In this document: one piece after another, positions 1-8,506 of the stretch | Layout of the letters: every line of letters starts with the position of its first letter | Numbering within the stretch: the first letter of the stretch is position 1 | From: Synechococcus sp. AG-673-F03 | Lineage (GTDB): Bacteria > Cyanobacteriota > Cyanobacteriia > PCC-6307 > Cyanobiaceae | Direction of reading: 5' to 3' | DNA length: 46,177 bases | Assembly (NCBI GenBank): GCA_003211205.1 | Contig: QCTJ01000008.1 | Coordinates: forward strand, 28,125-74,301 | Translations under genes and position numbers: made by a program | The notes under the pieces: generated by a model | Seen by the model: only the letters and a program-made list of their open reading frames with translations | What the model was told of the DNA's origin: nothing | Database searches by the model: none

Positions 1-103
1 AGGCCTCCACCTGCGCCGCAAAGGCCAGCGCCTGCTCAGGCGCCATTCCGTCGAGGGCCACGATGATCCGATCGGCGGGGTCAGAAGTGAGCGACGGGGC
101 CAA
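1..103 (-). CDS. pyrF: Orotidine 5'-phosphate decarboxylase, 5' end only
   Basis: Only the first ~34 codons are present; the gene runs off the left edge on the minus strand. The visible residues read DPADRIIVALDGM followed by an alanine-rich helix, matching the N-terminal first beta strand and helix of PyrF, where the aspartate of ALD contributes to the active site. PyrF converts OMP to UMP in the last step of de novo pyrimidine synthesis. The start is uncertain: no ATG or GTG lies in frame, and a TTG at 103 is the best candidate. The frame stays open upstream to about 150. TyrS lies on the same strand upstream, with a toxin-antitoxin module between them on the other strand. Identity rests on a short N-terminal match. 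Confidence 0.7.
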   Translation of the reverse strand, partial: MAPSLTSDPADRIIVALDGMAPEQALAFAAQVEA

Positions 104-182
104 GGCAAGCGGGTAATCCGTATTCCATCCTGTCGCGCCGGCGTTGAGATGCCTTAGCAGGCAGCCCGGCTAAGTTAGCCCA

Positions 183-410
183 ATGCAGGTCAATCTCCAC
201 GACGCCAAGACCCATCTCTCCCGTTACGTGGAGCAGGCCCTCGATGGAGATGACGTGGTGATTGCTCGGGCCGGCAAACCGTTGGTGAAGCTCGTGCCTG
301 TGGACACCACACCGCGTAGGCGAAAGCTGGGGTTCATGCGCAGCCAAGGCATCGCCACCGCTGATGTGAAAGGAGACTTTGCTGCCGACATCAACGCCAT
401 GTTCAGCTGA
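183..410 (+). CDS. Phd/YefM-type antitoxin
   Basis: A 75-residue protein whose N-terminus (VNLHDAKTHLSRYVEQALDGD, then DVVIARAGKPLVKLVPV) is typical of the Phd/YefM antitoxin fold: a beta-strand and helix DNA-binding dimer followed by a flexible C-terminal tail that would wrap the toxin. It is expected to neutralise the PIN-domain toxin encoded next to it and to repress their shared promoter. The antitoxin TGA (408-410) shares one base with the toxin ATG at 410, so the two are translationally coupled. The ATG at 183 is the natural start because it leads directly into the conserved motif. The promoter should lie in the 80 bases upstream, which also hold the 5' end of pyrF reading the other way. 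Confidence 0.88.
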   Translation: MQVNLHDAKTHLSRYVEQALDGDDVVIARAGKPLVKLVPVDTTPRRRKLGFMRSQGIATADVKGDFAADINAMFS

Positions 411-820
411 TGCCCAGCCGGAAAGCCCCGCCACGGCTGCTCGACACGCAGCTGCTGATCTGGCTGGCCTTCACACCAGATCAACTGCCATCCACGCTGA
501 TCCCAGAACTGGAGGACAGGCAACAACGTTTTTTCGTGAGCATGGTCAGCCTCTGGGAAGTTTCGATCAAACGCTCGCTCAACCGGCTGGACTTTCAGTT
601 CGATGCTGCTGAGTTACGCGAGCAGCTCCAACGGGAAGGCTTTGAGGAGTTACCCATTCGAGCCGAGCACTGCCTGGCAGTTCAGACCCTGCCCTGGCAC
701 CACAAGGATCCCTTTGATCGTTTGCTGATTGCTCAGGCTCAGCAAGAGCAAATCAAGCTGCTGAGTTGCGATCAGAGCCTGAGCGAATACGGAGCGAGCG
801 TGACCCTGCTCAGGAAGTGA
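410..820 (+). CDS. vapC: PIN-domain toxin, VapC family
   Basis: A 136-residue PIN-domain ribonuclease. The expected acidic residues are visible: Asp12 in [10 protein letters not shown], Glu50 in [10 protein letters not shown], the [13 protein letters not shown] block (Asp100, Asp103), and Asp121 in [10 protein letters not shown]. These coordinate the metal ions that cleave RNA, in many VapC proteins tRNA or rRNA. The length is normal for the family and all acidic positions are intact, so the toxin is probably active when not held by the antitoxin encoded immediately upstream. Its last 11 bases overlap the 3' end of tyrS, which runs in the opposite direction. The RNA target cannot be read from sequence. 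Confidence 0.88.
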   Translation: MPSRKAPPRLLDTQLLIWLAFTPDQLPSTLIPELEDRQQRFFVSMVSLWEVSIKRSLNRLDFQFDAAELREQLQREGFEELPIRAEHCLAVQTLPWHHKDPFDRLLIAQAQQEQIKLLSCDQSLSEYGASVTLLRK

Positions 821-2054
821 GCCGGCGGAAGGTCTTCTTGCCCAGCTGCAGCACCTTGCCCTCCAACTCCGCCGCTGAGGCGAACTCCTGGTTCGGGTCA
901 GTGATCTTCTCGCCTTCCAGCCGGGCAGCGCCGCCTTTGATCTGACGCCGGGCCTCGCTGCTGCTGGCGCAGATGCCAACAGCACTGAGCAGATAAAACG
1001 CCTTGGCCGGGAAGTTCACCTCCGCCAGGGAGGCTTCGGGGACATCCGCTTCGGCATCGCCGCCACTGCTCACCAGGGTGGCCGCATCGCTCTGGGCTTT
1101 TCGGGCTGCCTCCATGCCGTGCCGGCTGGCGGTCACCGCCAGAGCCATCGCCTTCTGCTTCTCGCGTGCGTTGTGCGGCAAATCCTGCGGACTCAGATCC
1201 GTCAGCAAGGTCACGTAGTCATCAATCGCGGCATCGCCGACCTTCTCGAGCTTGGAATACATCGACAGCGCGTCTTCCTCCAGACCCACCGTGTTGCCAA
1301 GGCTTTTGCTCATCTTCTGCACGCCATCGAGGCCGACCAGAATCGGCAGCAGCAACCCGAACTGAGTGCCTTTATTGAAATGGCGCTGCAGGTCGCGGCC
1401 CATGGCAACGTTGAACTTCTGATCGGTGCCGCCCAGCTCCACATCGGCATTCACAGCCACGGAGTCATAGCCCTGCAGCAGCGGATAAAGGAATTCATGC
1501 AGGGCAATCGGTGCACCGCTGCCGTAACGCTTGGAAAAATCGTCTTTGGCCAGCATCTGACCCACGGTGGCCGTACCCAAGAGGCCAATGACCTGAGGGA
1601 GATCCAAACCTGCCAGCCACTCACTGTTACGGCGCACCTCCAGGCGGCCAGGGGTCTCGAAATCAAGCAGTGCCGTCTGCTTTGGTTGGCCCTGGCCGAG
1701 CTGAGCCAGATAAGTGGCGGCATTGGCCTCAACCTCTTCAGCGGTGAGCTGCACCCTTGTGGCGCTCTTGCCGGTGGGGTCGCCGATGCGGGCAGTGAAA
1801 TCGCCGATGATCAACACCGCCGTGTGCCCCGCATCCTGGAAGGCCCGCAGCTTGCGGAACAGGATGCTGTGGCCCAGATGAATGTTGCTGCCGGTGGGGT
1901 CGATTCCCAACTTGATGCGCAGGGGCCGGCCCTCTTGCTCTGCCTGCCTCAGCCGCGTCGCCAGCGATTGATCGGCATCATCACCATCACCGGCTGGAAA
2001 CAGATCAGCCATGCCACGCGACAGCCATGCCGGCAGAGACGGTGTCGAGGCCAT
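810..2054 (-). CDS. tyrS: Tyrosyl-tRNA synthetase
   Basis: A 414-residue class I aminoacyl-tRNA synthetase that charges tRNA-Tyr in the cytoplasm. The HIGH-type signature is HLGH at residues 59-62, and the KMSKS loop is at 247-251 in [12 protein letters not shown]. The C-terminal ~70 residues ([22 protein letters not shown], then LEGEKI) form an S4 RNA-binding domain. HLGH rather than HIGH, together with the overall length, fits the TyrZ-like subtype. The ATG at 2054 follows a short 41-base gap after the upstream DUF1825 gene, so the two may be co-transcribed. The 3' end overlaps the convergent toxin gene by 11 bases. Confidence 0.97.
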   Translation of the reverse strand: MASTPSLPAWLSRGMADLFPAGDGDDADQSLATRLRQAEQEGRPLRIKLGIDPTGSNIHLGHSILFRKLRAFQDAGHTAVLIIGDFTARIGDPTGKSATRVQLTAEEVEANAATYLAQLGQGQPKQTALLDFETPGRLEVRRNSEWLAGLDLPQVIGLLGTATVGQMLAKDDFSKRYGSGAPIALHEFLYPLLQGYDSVAVNADVELGGTDQKFNVAMGRDLQRHFNKGTQFGLLLPILVGLDGVQKMSKSLGNTVGLEEDALSMYSKLEKVGDAAIDDYVTLLTDLSPQDLPHNAREKQKAMALAVTASRHGMEAARKAQSDAATLVSSGGDAEADVPEASLAEVNFPAKAFYLLSAVGICASSSEARRQIKGGAARLEGEKITDPNQEFASAAELEGKVLQLGKKTFRRLTS

Positions 2055-2095
2055 GAGCGAGTGGAGCGATTGCGGGCTGAATCGTACGGGCCGCT

Positions 2096-2422
2096 TCAGC
2101 TGGGTGGCTGTTCCAGCTGACTTTTCATCCGCTCCAGGGTGCCTTGCATCTGCTCAAACATCTGCTCCGGGGTGATCCCGAACTGGCCCAACTGGCTGCG
2201 CAGCTGCTCCACCGTGAGCTTGGCCTGGAAGTCTTCCGACAGCTCAAAGCGTTTCATGAACACGCGGTAGCGCTCCATGAGCTCTTCCATCGTGTCGATG
2301 AACTTCTTTTTGCCTTCACGGTCAAACTTGCCATAATCGGAACCCAGCTGCATCAACTGCTGGTAGTCGCCGAACAGACGCTTGGCCTCCTCCTGCACGA
2401 TGTCTGAGTCGAAGAACGCCAT
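2096..2422 (-). CDS. DUF1825 family protein
   Basis: A 108-residue, probably alpha-helical cytoplasmic protein beginning [17 protein letters not shown]. It is rich in charged helices ([22 protein letters not shown]) and ends in a Gln-rich helix ([18 protein letters not shown]). It matches the cyanobacterial DUF1825 family in length and N-terminal sequence; the function is unknown. The frame is open further upstream to 2485, but the ATG at 2422 gives the family-typical N-terminus, and the extra 21 residues look non-conserved. It reads in the same direction as tyrS and divergently from the LuxR-type gene, so 2423-2510 should hold both promoters. Confidence 0.88.
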   Translation of the reverse strand: MAFFDSDIVQEEAKRLFGDYQQLMQLGSDYGKFDREGKKKFIDTMEELMERYRVFMKRFELSEDFQAKLTVEQLRSQLGQFGITPEQMFEQMQGTLERMKSQLEQPPS

Positions 2423-2510
2423 GGCCCACCGATCAACTGGCGTGATTCTGAACAATTTGAGCTCCCCGTAACAGTGCGGATCCACTCCCCCTGATTCGGG
2501 TCAACATGAA

Positions 2511-3272
2511 TTGGTCAGCGGCAACGGCCTCGAGCCTCTCCCTTCCTTGGATCTCAGCGAACGGATCCCGTCTCTGCAGCAACGGTCACGCCAGGGCCAC
2601 AGCCTGCTCAAGCGCAGTCGCACCGCCATCGCTTCCGCCGACCTTGTGCTGCTCAGCAGCTGGACGGCCTGGTTCGAAGGCCAGGGACCTCTGGTGGCGG
2701 CCTGCACCAGCGAGGACGATTGCCTGCTGAGGCTTCAAAGCAGCGCGGCCAACCTGTTGCTGTGTACGGACACCCTCGAGGGCGGCAGTGGCACCAGCCT
2801 CGTGCGTCGGGCAAGAGACCAGAACCCCGACATCAAGGCGTTAATACTGCTTCAACGCCCCATCCCGCGCACGATCCTGGGTGCCATCGATGCCCGCTGC
2901 CATGGGATCTGCTCAGCGCAGGCCACCGGAACGGGCACGGTGGCGGCAGCGCTCACGGCCATCGACACCGACGGGCAGTATCTCGATCCACTGATTAGTG
3001 GCGTGTTGCACCACAGCAGGCTGCGCTGCAGCGGCGATCAAGTGCCATTGCAGGAACTCACCATGCGGGAAGAGGACGTGCTGCGCGGCCTCTGCCGAGG
3101 CATGACTAATCAGGAGATCGCCGACGCTTTAGTCGTGTCGATTGACACTGTGAAAACTCATGTCGGCAGCCTGCTACGCAAGTTGCCTGCCCGGGACCGA
3201 ACCATGGCTGTTGTCACAGCATTTCGTGAGGGGCTGGTGCAGGTTCCCACCAGGCCGCCGCGCTGGACCTAA
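2511..3272 (+). CDS. LuxR/NarL-type response-regulator-like transcription factor
   Basis: A protein of about 253 residues. The C-terminal ~60 residues (LTMREEDVLRGLCRGMTNQEIADALVVS, then VKTHVGSLLRKL) are a clear LuxR/GerE helix-turn-helix. The N-terminal ~170 residues have the spacing of a receiver-like alpha/beta domain (LVLLSSW, LLLCTDTLEGG, DIKALILLQRP) but lack an obvious DD/D phosphoacceptor set, so this may be an atypical, phosphorylation-independent receiver. The frame has a stop at 2469 and no ATG or GTG before the TTG at 2511, so TTG is the best start, although a later start is possible. The target genes are unknown. The downstream helix-hairpin-helix gene follows 34 bases later on the same strand. 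Confidence 0.8.
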   Translation: MVSGNGLEPLPSLDLSERIPSLQQRSRQGHSLLKRSRTAIASADLVLLSSWTAWFEGQGPLVAACTSEDDCLLRLQSSAANLLLCTDTLEGGSGTSLVRRARDQNPDIKALILLQRPIPRTILGAIDARCHGICSAQATGTGTVAAALTAIDTDGQYLDPLISGVLHHSRLRCSGDQVPLQELTMREEDVLRGLCRGMTNQEIADALVVSIDTVKTHVGSLLRKLPARDRTMAVVTAFREGLVQVPTRPPRWT

Positions 3273-3306
3273 GGTCCTGGCCAGGATGCAAGGGAGAAAC
3301 GCGGCG

Positions 3307-3888
3307 ATGGCTCGCCGGCACTGGCTCGATCCACTGGCCCGCAAGGTGCTCCAGGCCATTGGTGATCTACCCAAGGACCCAGTGCGCGTGGACACCAGCC
3401 CCTGGCCTGCAGAAGAAACAACGGTCGCTCCGAGTTGGTGCATCGACGTGAACAGGGCTACGGCGGAACAGTGGCGCCAGTTACCTGGCTGCAGCGAAAT
3501 GATGGTGGATCAGCTACTGCGTTTACAGCAGGGCGGGGTGCAATTCAGCCAGATCGAGGATCTGGCTCAGCTGCTCGACATCTCGGAGAGTCTCTGCGAG
3601 CAGTGGAGACCCCATCTAATTTTCCGCTGGCACGGCGATGCCCCGCAGTTACCCGAGCAGTCACAGCTGGATCTGAATGCCGCCAGCCCCACCCTGCTGG
3701 CCAAAACCCTCCCGTGGCCCGATGAGCGGCTGGAACGCCTGATCGCCGAAAGACGGCGCGAACCGTTTGAGAACCTCGCGGATCTACAGGAGCGACTCTG
3801 CCTGCCCCCGGCGACGGTGGAGGCTTTGATCGGGCGTGTCCGCTTCGGGGCCAGACCAGCCGGCCCGAGCCTGCCGCCGCGAGGTTGA
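3307..3888 (+). CDS. Double helix-hairpin-helix (ComEA-like) protein
   Basis: A 193-residue protein with two ComEA-type helix-hairpin-helix units, at roughly 44-100 (CIDVNRATAEQWRQLPGCSE, then DQLLRLQQGG) and 118-180 (LDLNAASPTLLAKTLPWPDE, then LIAERRREPFENLADLQERL). Such units bind DNA backbones non-specifically. There is no signal peptide or membrane helix, unlike true ComEA, so it is probably cytoplasmic. The ATG at 3307 has an AGGGAG element about 11 bases upstream; an in-frame ATG at 3286 is the alternative. The stop is only 5 bases before the GIY-YIG gene start, so the two are very likely one transcript and may act together on DNA. The actual process is unknown. Confidence 0.82.
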   Translation: MARRHWLDPLARKVLQAIGDLPKDPVRVDTSPWPAEETTVAPSWCIDVNRATAEQWRQLPGCSEMMVDQLLRLQQGGVQFSQIEDLAQLLDISESLCEQWRPHLIFRWHGDAPQLPEQSQLDLNAASPTLLAKTLPWPDERLERLIAERRREPFENLADLQERLCLPPATVEALIGRVRFGARPAGPSLPPRG

Positions 3889-3893
3889 CGGCA

Positions 3894-4481
3894 ATGCCTT
3901 CCCCTCCTCGCCAGGGCAATCTTTTCGAGCAGCCCGCCCCTGCTTCTCATGAGAACGAACCTGCTGAATGGGCACTGAATGAGCAGCAGCTACAAAGCTG
4001 GCAGGAACGCATCCACAGCTTCCAGAGCCCTCTCTTTGAATCCGACAGCCCCAGACAAGAGCAAAGCAGCCTGTTCGGCAGTGAAGAGGCTGAAGCGGCC
4101 GGGGTTCAGCCTTTGTCGCTCAAACCTCTGCCGCTGAGTTTCTGGCGCTGGCCGCAAAGCCCCCATCAAGGGGCGGCGTTGTACTGGGTCATGGATCGAC
4201 CCGCTGGCCTGAAACACCCGATACTGCTTTACATCGGAGAAACCATGGCGGCCGATCGGCGTTGGAAGGGGGAGCACGATTGCAAGGCTTACCTCGCGGC
4301 TTATCAGGAAGCCTGCGTGCACTGCGGTCTGAGCTGCAGAACCAGCATTCGTTTCTGGGGCGATGTACCCAGAGCCACCAAGGCGCGGCGGCAGTTGGAA
4401 CAGACCCTGATCCGTCGCTGGCAGCCGCCGTTCAACAAGGAAACGCGCGATCGCTGGGCCACGCCGTTTCAAGCCGACTGA
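3894..4481 (+). CDS. GIY-YIG nuclease-domain protein with three QxxLF motifs
   Basis: A 195-residue protein. The C-terminal half has GIY-YIG features: LYW in place of GIY, YIG at 113-115, Arg at 122-123 (DRRW), the metal-binding Glu159 in LEQTLIRRW, and the terminal PPFN at 168-171. The key residues of the fold are therefore present. The N-terminal ~70 residues look disordered and contain three QxxLF pentapeptides (QGNLF 7-11, QSPLF 44-48, QSSLF 57-61), which resemble bacterial beta-clamp binding peptides. The ATG at 3894 is preferred over the in-frame TTG at 3885. It follows the helix-hairpin-helix gene by 5 bases. Role inferred: DNA processing linked to replication or repair; unproven. Confidence 0.78.
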   Translation: MPSPPRQGNLFEQPAPASHENEPAEWALNEQQLQSWQERIHSFQSPLFESDSPRQEQSSLFGSEEAEAAGVQPLSLKPLPLSFWRWPQSPHQGAALYWVMDRPAGLKHPILLYIGETMAADRRWKGEHDCKAYLAAYQEACVHCGLSCRTSIRFWGDVPRATKARRQLEQTLIRRWQPPFNKETRDRWATPFQAD

Positions 4482-4530
4482 GCACAGCTCCTAGCATCGG
4501 TTCAGGCAACGGCTCAGGCATCAGCTCTCC

Positions 4531-6021
4531 ATGAAAATCTCCCTCTCTCCGGCCACCCCTGAGGCCTGGAGTGGTTCGGTTCTGGCGCTCGGCATACCTC
4601 AGGACGATCCCCAAGGCCTGGTGGAGGCGATGGAACAGCGCTTCAACATTCAGCTGAAGGAGTGGCTTAAGCAGAAGCCCTTCACAGGTAAGAGCGGTGA
4701 CTTAGCCAGCCTTCAATTGCTGCGCGGTGACTGCACCACCCTGGTGCTGCTGGGGCTGGGAGAGGCCGGATCCATCGAACGCGACAACCTGCGCATGGCC
4801 GCAGCGGCCGCCGCCCGCGCAGCACAGGGGCAGGGAGGCTCCCTTGGGCTGTTGCTGCCGTGGGGATCCGTAGACCCCATCGCTGATGCCACTGCCGCTG
4901 CTGAAGCTGTGCGCCTGGCGCTCTACAGCGACTTGCGCTTTCGCAGCAAGCCCGAACCCAGCCCACGGCCGGAACAGGTGGAGCTGTTGGGCCAATGGCC
5001 AGCGGGCCTGACGCAGACGCTGGAAACAGTTCATCCGATCTGCGCCGGCGTTGAGCTGGCCAGGGAACTGGTGGCGGCACCACCCAACAGCGTCACCCCG
5101 GAGGAACTGGCCCGCACCGCGGCAGATCTGGCCCATGAGCATGGTCTTGAGCTCACCGTGCTCGAACGCTCCGACTGCGAGGAGCGCGGCATGGGCTCCT
5201 ACCTGTCGGTCTGCCAGGGCTCGGACATGGCTCCTAAGTTCATCCACCTCACCTATCGGCCCAGCGGAGTCGCCAAGAAACGACTGGTTCTGGTGGGCAA
5301 GGGACTCACCTTTGATTCCGGCGGATACAACCTCAAGGTCGGTGCCGCCCAGATCGACATGATGAAGTTCGACATGGGCGGAAGCGCGTCGGTCTTCGGA
5401 GCGATGCGCAGCATTGCTGAGCTGCGCCCTGCAGGAGTGGAGGTGCACATGGTGGTGGCCGCCTGCGAAAACATGATCAACGGCTCCGCGGTTCACCCCG
5501 GCGACATCGTCACGGCATCCAACGGCACCACAATCGAGATCAACAACACCGATGCGGAGGGACGCCTCACCCTCGCCGATGCCCTGGTGTATGCCTCCAA
5601 GCTCAAGCCAGACGCCATCGTTGATCTGGCAACGCTCACCGGTGCTTGCGTGGTCGCCCTCGGTGATGAGATCGCCGGACTCTGGACCCCGGATGATGCG
5701 CTCTCGAGTGATCTGGAAACCGCTGCAAGTGATGCCGGAGAAGGACTCTGGCGCATGCCGATGCACAGCTCCTATCGCAAAGGCCTCAAATCCCTGCTGG
5801 CCGATATGAAGAACACCGGACCTCGCCCCGGTGGATCGATCACCGCCGCCCTGTTCCTCAAAGAGTTCGTGGATGCCGGCATTCCCTGGGCCCACATCGA
5901 CATTGCCGGAACGGTCTGGAGTGACAAAGGTCGCGGAATGAATCCCTCCGGCGCCACTGGCTACGGGGTACGCACGCTGGTGAACTGGGTCATGAAACAG
6001 GCCTCAACCGCCGAGGCCTAA
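4531..6021 (+). CDS. pepA: Leucyl aminopeptidase (M17 family)
   Basis: A 496-residue cytosolic metallo-aminopeptidase that removes N-terminal residues, notably leucine, from peptides. The M17 signatures are clear: VGKGLTFDSGGYNLK supplies the metal-binding Lys and Asp, MKFDMGGSASVFGAM follows, and NTDAEGRLTLADALVYA is the family hallmark carrying the metal ligands and the catalytic Arg. The N-terminal ~170 residues form the less conserved macro-like domain. Length is normal. The ATG at 4531 follows the GIY-YIG gene by 49 bases on the same strand, a gap containing two near-repeats of GGTTCAGGCA; no clear terminator separates them. Confidence 0.96.
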   Translation: MKISLSPATPEAWSGSVLALGIPQDDPQGLVEAMEQRFNIQLKEWLKQKPFTGKSGDLASLQLLRGDCTTLVLLGLGEAGSIERDNLRMAAAAAARAAQGQGGSLGLLLPWGSVDPIADATAAAEAVRLALYSDLRFRSKPEPSPRPEQVELLGQWPAGLTQTLETVHPICAGVELARELVAAPPNSVTPEELARTAADLAHEHGLELTVLERSDCEERGMGSYLSVCQGSDMAPKFIHLTYRPSGVAKKRLVLVGKGLTFDSGGYNLKVGAAQIDMMKFDMGGSASVFGAMRSIAELRPAGVEVHMVVAACENMINGSAVHPGDIVTASNGTTIEINNTDAEGRLTLADALVYASKLKPDAIVDLATLTGACVVALGDEIAGLWTPDDALSSDLETAASDAGEGLWRMPMHSSYRKGLKSLLADMKNTGPRPGGSITAALFLKEFVDAGIPWAHIDIAGTVWSDKGRGMNPSGATGYGVRTLVNWVMKQASTAEA

Positions 6022-6047
6022 ATTCACCTTTAAGCCGATCAAGCTGC

Positions 6048-6302
6048 ATGGCCTCCAGCCCTCTTCGCTGGTATGTACGCGCCCAGCTGGGTGTTTTGCT
6101 GTTGCCGGCAGGTCTCTGCCTGTTCGGGGAGGCTGTCAGTCGCAGAACACTTCAACTGGCGGGACGCGACGGTGGTCCCTGGTGGTGGTACGGCACGCTC
6201 AGCTTGATCGCCATTAACGCGGGCGTAGGCCTGATGATCGAATCCGGGCTTCTGCGTGGTTATCCCGGGCGCCAAAAAACAAGGCCAGAAACGCAGGATT
6301 GA
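6048..6302 (+). CDS. Small two-helix membrane protein
   Basis: An 84-residue protein with two hydrophobic segments, at about 11-27 (AQLGVLLLPAGLCLFGEAV) and 46-65 (WWWYGTLSLIAINAGVGLMI), joined by a short loop with arginines and tryptophans. The tail is polar and basic. It probably sits in the plasma or thylakoid membrane as a hairpin. It starts 26 bases after pepA on the same strand and could be co-transcribed. I do not recognise a named family. Coding potential is supported by the clean membrane pattern and by the lack of a competing frame. Confidence 0.7.
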   Translation: MASSPLRWYVRAQLGVLLLPAGLCLFGEAVSRRTLQLAGRDGGPWWWYGTLSLIAINAGVGLMIESGLLRGYPGRQKTRPETQD

Positions 6303-6340
6303 GAAGCCGAATGATCTGAGTCTTCAGAGCCTGATCTCTC

Positions 6341-6517
6341 TCAGGACGCAGCAACCATCGTCAGAGAGCGCGGATTTTCGAGCGCATGAATCTGCCAGCG
6401 TGCCCTCTCCGAACAACTGGCCATGACGCGCTCTAAGTCGTCGGAAGCCTGTTTCGGGGATGGATACGGACCAACATGACGCGTCACGAGACCGTCTTTG
6501 ATGGTCAGCAGATACAT
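6341..6517 (-). CDS. Small conserved-looking protein, 58 residues
   Basis: A short minus-strand gene beginning MYLLTIKDGLVTRHVGPYPS and ending in SLTMVAAS. It has a regular composition (a beta hairpin-like start, then a helix PKQASDDLERVMASCSERA, then WQIHALENP) that looks like a small soluble alpha/beta protein. An AAAGG element lies about 7 bases upstream of the ATG at 6517, which supports translation. It resembles short hypothetical proteins I associate with marine Synechococcus, but I cannot name a family. It sits convergent to the small membrane protein gene, and about 180 bases separate it from the 3' end of msrA. A longer frame on the same strand (6324-6530) is its out-of-frame shadow. 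Confidence 0.72.
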   Translation of the reverse strand: MYLLTIKDGLVTRHVGPYPSPKQASDDLERVMASCSERARWQIHALENPRSLTMVAAS

Positions 6518-6695
6518 ACAGACCTTTCACAACTCACTGGATAATGGTACGCAGTCCAATCTGTATCGTCGATGGCGTAAAACCCGCACCTTCACTGAGA
6601 AGTAACTGAATCGGAGCGCAACGATCGCTACAGAATTTCCTCAGATTCCCGCAATCAAACCATCAGAAGTTGATGCGCCCCGCTGTCGACAACGA

Positions 6696-7331
6696 TCACT
6701 TCGTCCAAGCATCTCCGATGCGAGCTTGGTCACCCCAGACCTCATCGAGGCGTTTATCTCGTCCGCAAGCCCAGCGGTAGTACTTGTACTTCACTGAATT
6801 CAATTCGGCAAAATTCTGGTGGTAATCCTCAGCAGGCCAGAACTTTTCAAGAGGTTTGATCTCCACCTTGAGAGCGGATTCAGAAACACCGAGCTCGTTG
6901 GCAGCTGCTGATTGACTGGCAAGAGCCTCGCTGGTCTGCTGATCATCACCGGTGAAAATCACCGGTCGGTAGGAGTCGCCGCGATCACAGAACTGACCTC
7001 CACCGTCGAGGGGATCCACATTGCGCCAATACGACTGGAGAAGCTTCGGATAACTGATCTTTTCGGAGTCAAACAGCACTTCCACCACCTCCTGATGCCC
7101 GGTGGTTTCAGCACTCACCTGCTTGTAAGTCGGCTCGGAAACACTGCCGCCGCTGTAGCCGCTTTCCACCGAGATCACTCCTGGAAGTTTCTCCAGATCA
7201 CTCTCCATGCACCAGAAACAGCCCCCAGCCAGCACGGCGCTCTGCTCCTCAGCAAGCACTGATGCAGGTAAGACCAGGAGCAGAGCTCCCACAACCATCG
7301 ACAACAGGATCTGAATCACAAGCGAGCTCAA
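6696..7331 (-). CDS. msrA: Peptide methionine-S-sulfoxide reductase, probably exported
   Basis: A 211-residue MsrA that reduces methionine S-sulfoxide in oxidised proteins. The catalytic motif GGCFWC is at 36-41 with nucleophile Cys38, and YSGG and [14 protein letters not shown] are family blocks. A resolving Cys is in [11 protein letters not shown] near 190. The first ~27 residues are strongly hydrophobic and end in SVLA|EE, a likely signal peptide or anchor, so the enzyme probably works in the periplasm or thylakoid lumen. The TTG at 7331 overlaps the lpxB stop (TTGA); a GTG at 7319 and an ATG at 7298 are alternatives. It is last in the outer-membrane gene run, consistent with repair of envelope proteins. 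Confidence 0.92.
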   Translation of the reverse strand: MSSLVIQILLSMVVGALLLVLPASVLAEEQSAVLAGGCFWCMESDLEKLPGVISVESGYSGGSVSEPTYKQVSAETTGHQEVVEVLFDSEKISYPKLLQSYWRNVDPLDGGGQFCDRGDSYRPVIFTGDDQQTSEALASQSAAANELGVSESALKVEIKPLEKFWPAEDYHQNFAELNSVKYKYYRWACGRDKRLDEVWGDQARIGDAWTK

Positions 7332-8506
7332 GTAGACAGCTGATCGAGAATGGCGGCAGCAGCGCGATCGGTCACTCCCGGCTCCCCCAGCGTTTGGCGC
7401 AATCGTTCATAGCCACTCAGCATCGTTTGGCGCGCTTCAGGGTTCTCCAGCAGCGGAATGGCTTGGGCAAGCAACTGGTCGGCAGCAAAGTCTTCTTGCA
7501 CAAATTCGGGAACCAGACGCTCATTGAGCAGCAGGTTCACAGGCGAAATGTGATCCACATGGAAGCCCAACACATTTCGCGCCACCCAGGCCGTCAACCG
7601 GCTCACCCGGTACCCCACCACCTGGGGTACCCCTTGTAAAGCCAGCTCGATATTCACTGTTCCCGACTTTCCAAGCGCGAGATCCGCCGCGCTGAACAGG
7701 GCCGGTTTCAGCGCATCCGCATCAGCGGCTGGAATAACCCGTCCACGCACACCGGCGGCTTCAAGCCCTTCCTGCAGGTCACGCTCGAACCGACTGAGGC
7801 CCGCAGGCACCATCACCATCAGCTGGGGATCACGTGCCTGCAAACGTGCAGCCACCTCAACAAGCGCAGGCATCAAATAGCGCAGCTCCTGCGGCCTGGA
7901 TGCAGGCATCAGCAACAGCAGCCGTCCTTTCGGATCAAGACCGAGCTGTCGACAAGCCTCAGCACGGTCGGGCTTGCCTGCAGCAAGATCAAGCAGAGGA
8001 TGACCAACCCAGGTGACCTGCGCACCATGGGATGCATAGAAGGATGCTTCCTGGGGGAAGATCGCCAGGATGCGATCGGTAAAAGACAAAAGGCTGCTCG
8101 TGCCGTTGTCATTCATGCGCCAAGCCCATTCCTGTGGGGCGATGTAGTAGGTGATCGGCACCTCAGGCAATTTGCGGCGCAGACGCTTGCCCAGACGCAC
8201 ATTGGCGCCCATGTAGTCAATCAGCACCACTGCATCAGGAGGCCTGGCACTGAGCTGCTTATTGACACGCGACTGCAGCTTCAACGTCGGCACGACTTGG
8301 GGAAGATGCTCCAGCAGACCGATCGAACCCAATGGAGCCGTATCGGCAAGCAGTTCCGCACCGGCTGCATGCATCCGTGGTCCCCCCAGGGCCAGCACCT
8401 CGAGATCGAGGTTCCTTAGGCGAGCTTGGCGATGAAGAGCCTGAACCAGAAGGCTTCCCTGAAGATCACCAGACACCTCACCGGTGCTGATTAGCACACG
8501 CACCAT
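7328..8506 (-). CDS. lpxB: Lipid-A-disaccharide synthase
   Basis: A 392-residue glycosyltransferase (GT19) that joins 2,3-diacylglucosamine-1-phosphate to its UDP-linked form to make the lipid A disaccharide at the inner membrane. Family blocks are present: [19 protein letters not shown] at the N-terminus, [33 protein letters not shown], and [22 protein letters not shown] at the C-terminal nucleotide-sugar site. In many homologues the middle motif is DSPEFN; here it is DYMGAN, a form I associate with cyanobacteria. The ATG at 8506 shares one base with the lpxA stop (TGATG), and the stop overlaps the msrA start. Confidence 0.95.
   Translation of the reverse strand: MVRVLISTGEVSGDLQGSLLVQALHRQARLRNLDLEVLALGGPRMHAAGAELLADTAPLGSIGLLEHLPQVVPTLKLQSRVNKQLSARPPDAVVLIDYMGANVRLGKRLRRKLPEVPITYYIAPQEWAWRMNDNGTSSLLSFTDRILAIFPQEASFYASHGAQVTWVGHPLLDLAAGKPDRAEACRQLGLDPKGRLLLLMPASRPQELRYLMPALVEVAARLQARDPQLMVMVPAGLSRFERDLQEGLEAAGVRGRVIPAADADALKPALFSAADLALGKSGTVNIELALQGVPQVVGYRVSRLTAWVARNVLGFHVDHISPVNLLLNERLVPEFVQEDFAADQLLAQAIPLLENPEARQTMLSGYERLRQTLGEPGVTDRAAAAILDQLST

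Noticed and set aside
1119-2120. Long plus-strand frame (333 codons) antisense to tyrS
   Set aside because: It lies inside a certain gene and its product is His/Gln/Arg-rich with no domain; a GC-rich shadow frame.
4702-5895. 397-codon minus-strand frame antisense to pepA
   Set aside because: The pepA motifs are unmistakable; the antisense product has low-complexity composition.
6324-6530. 68-codon minus-strand frame
   Set aside because: Out of frame with the better-supported 58-residue gene; Arg/Ser-rich, no pattern.
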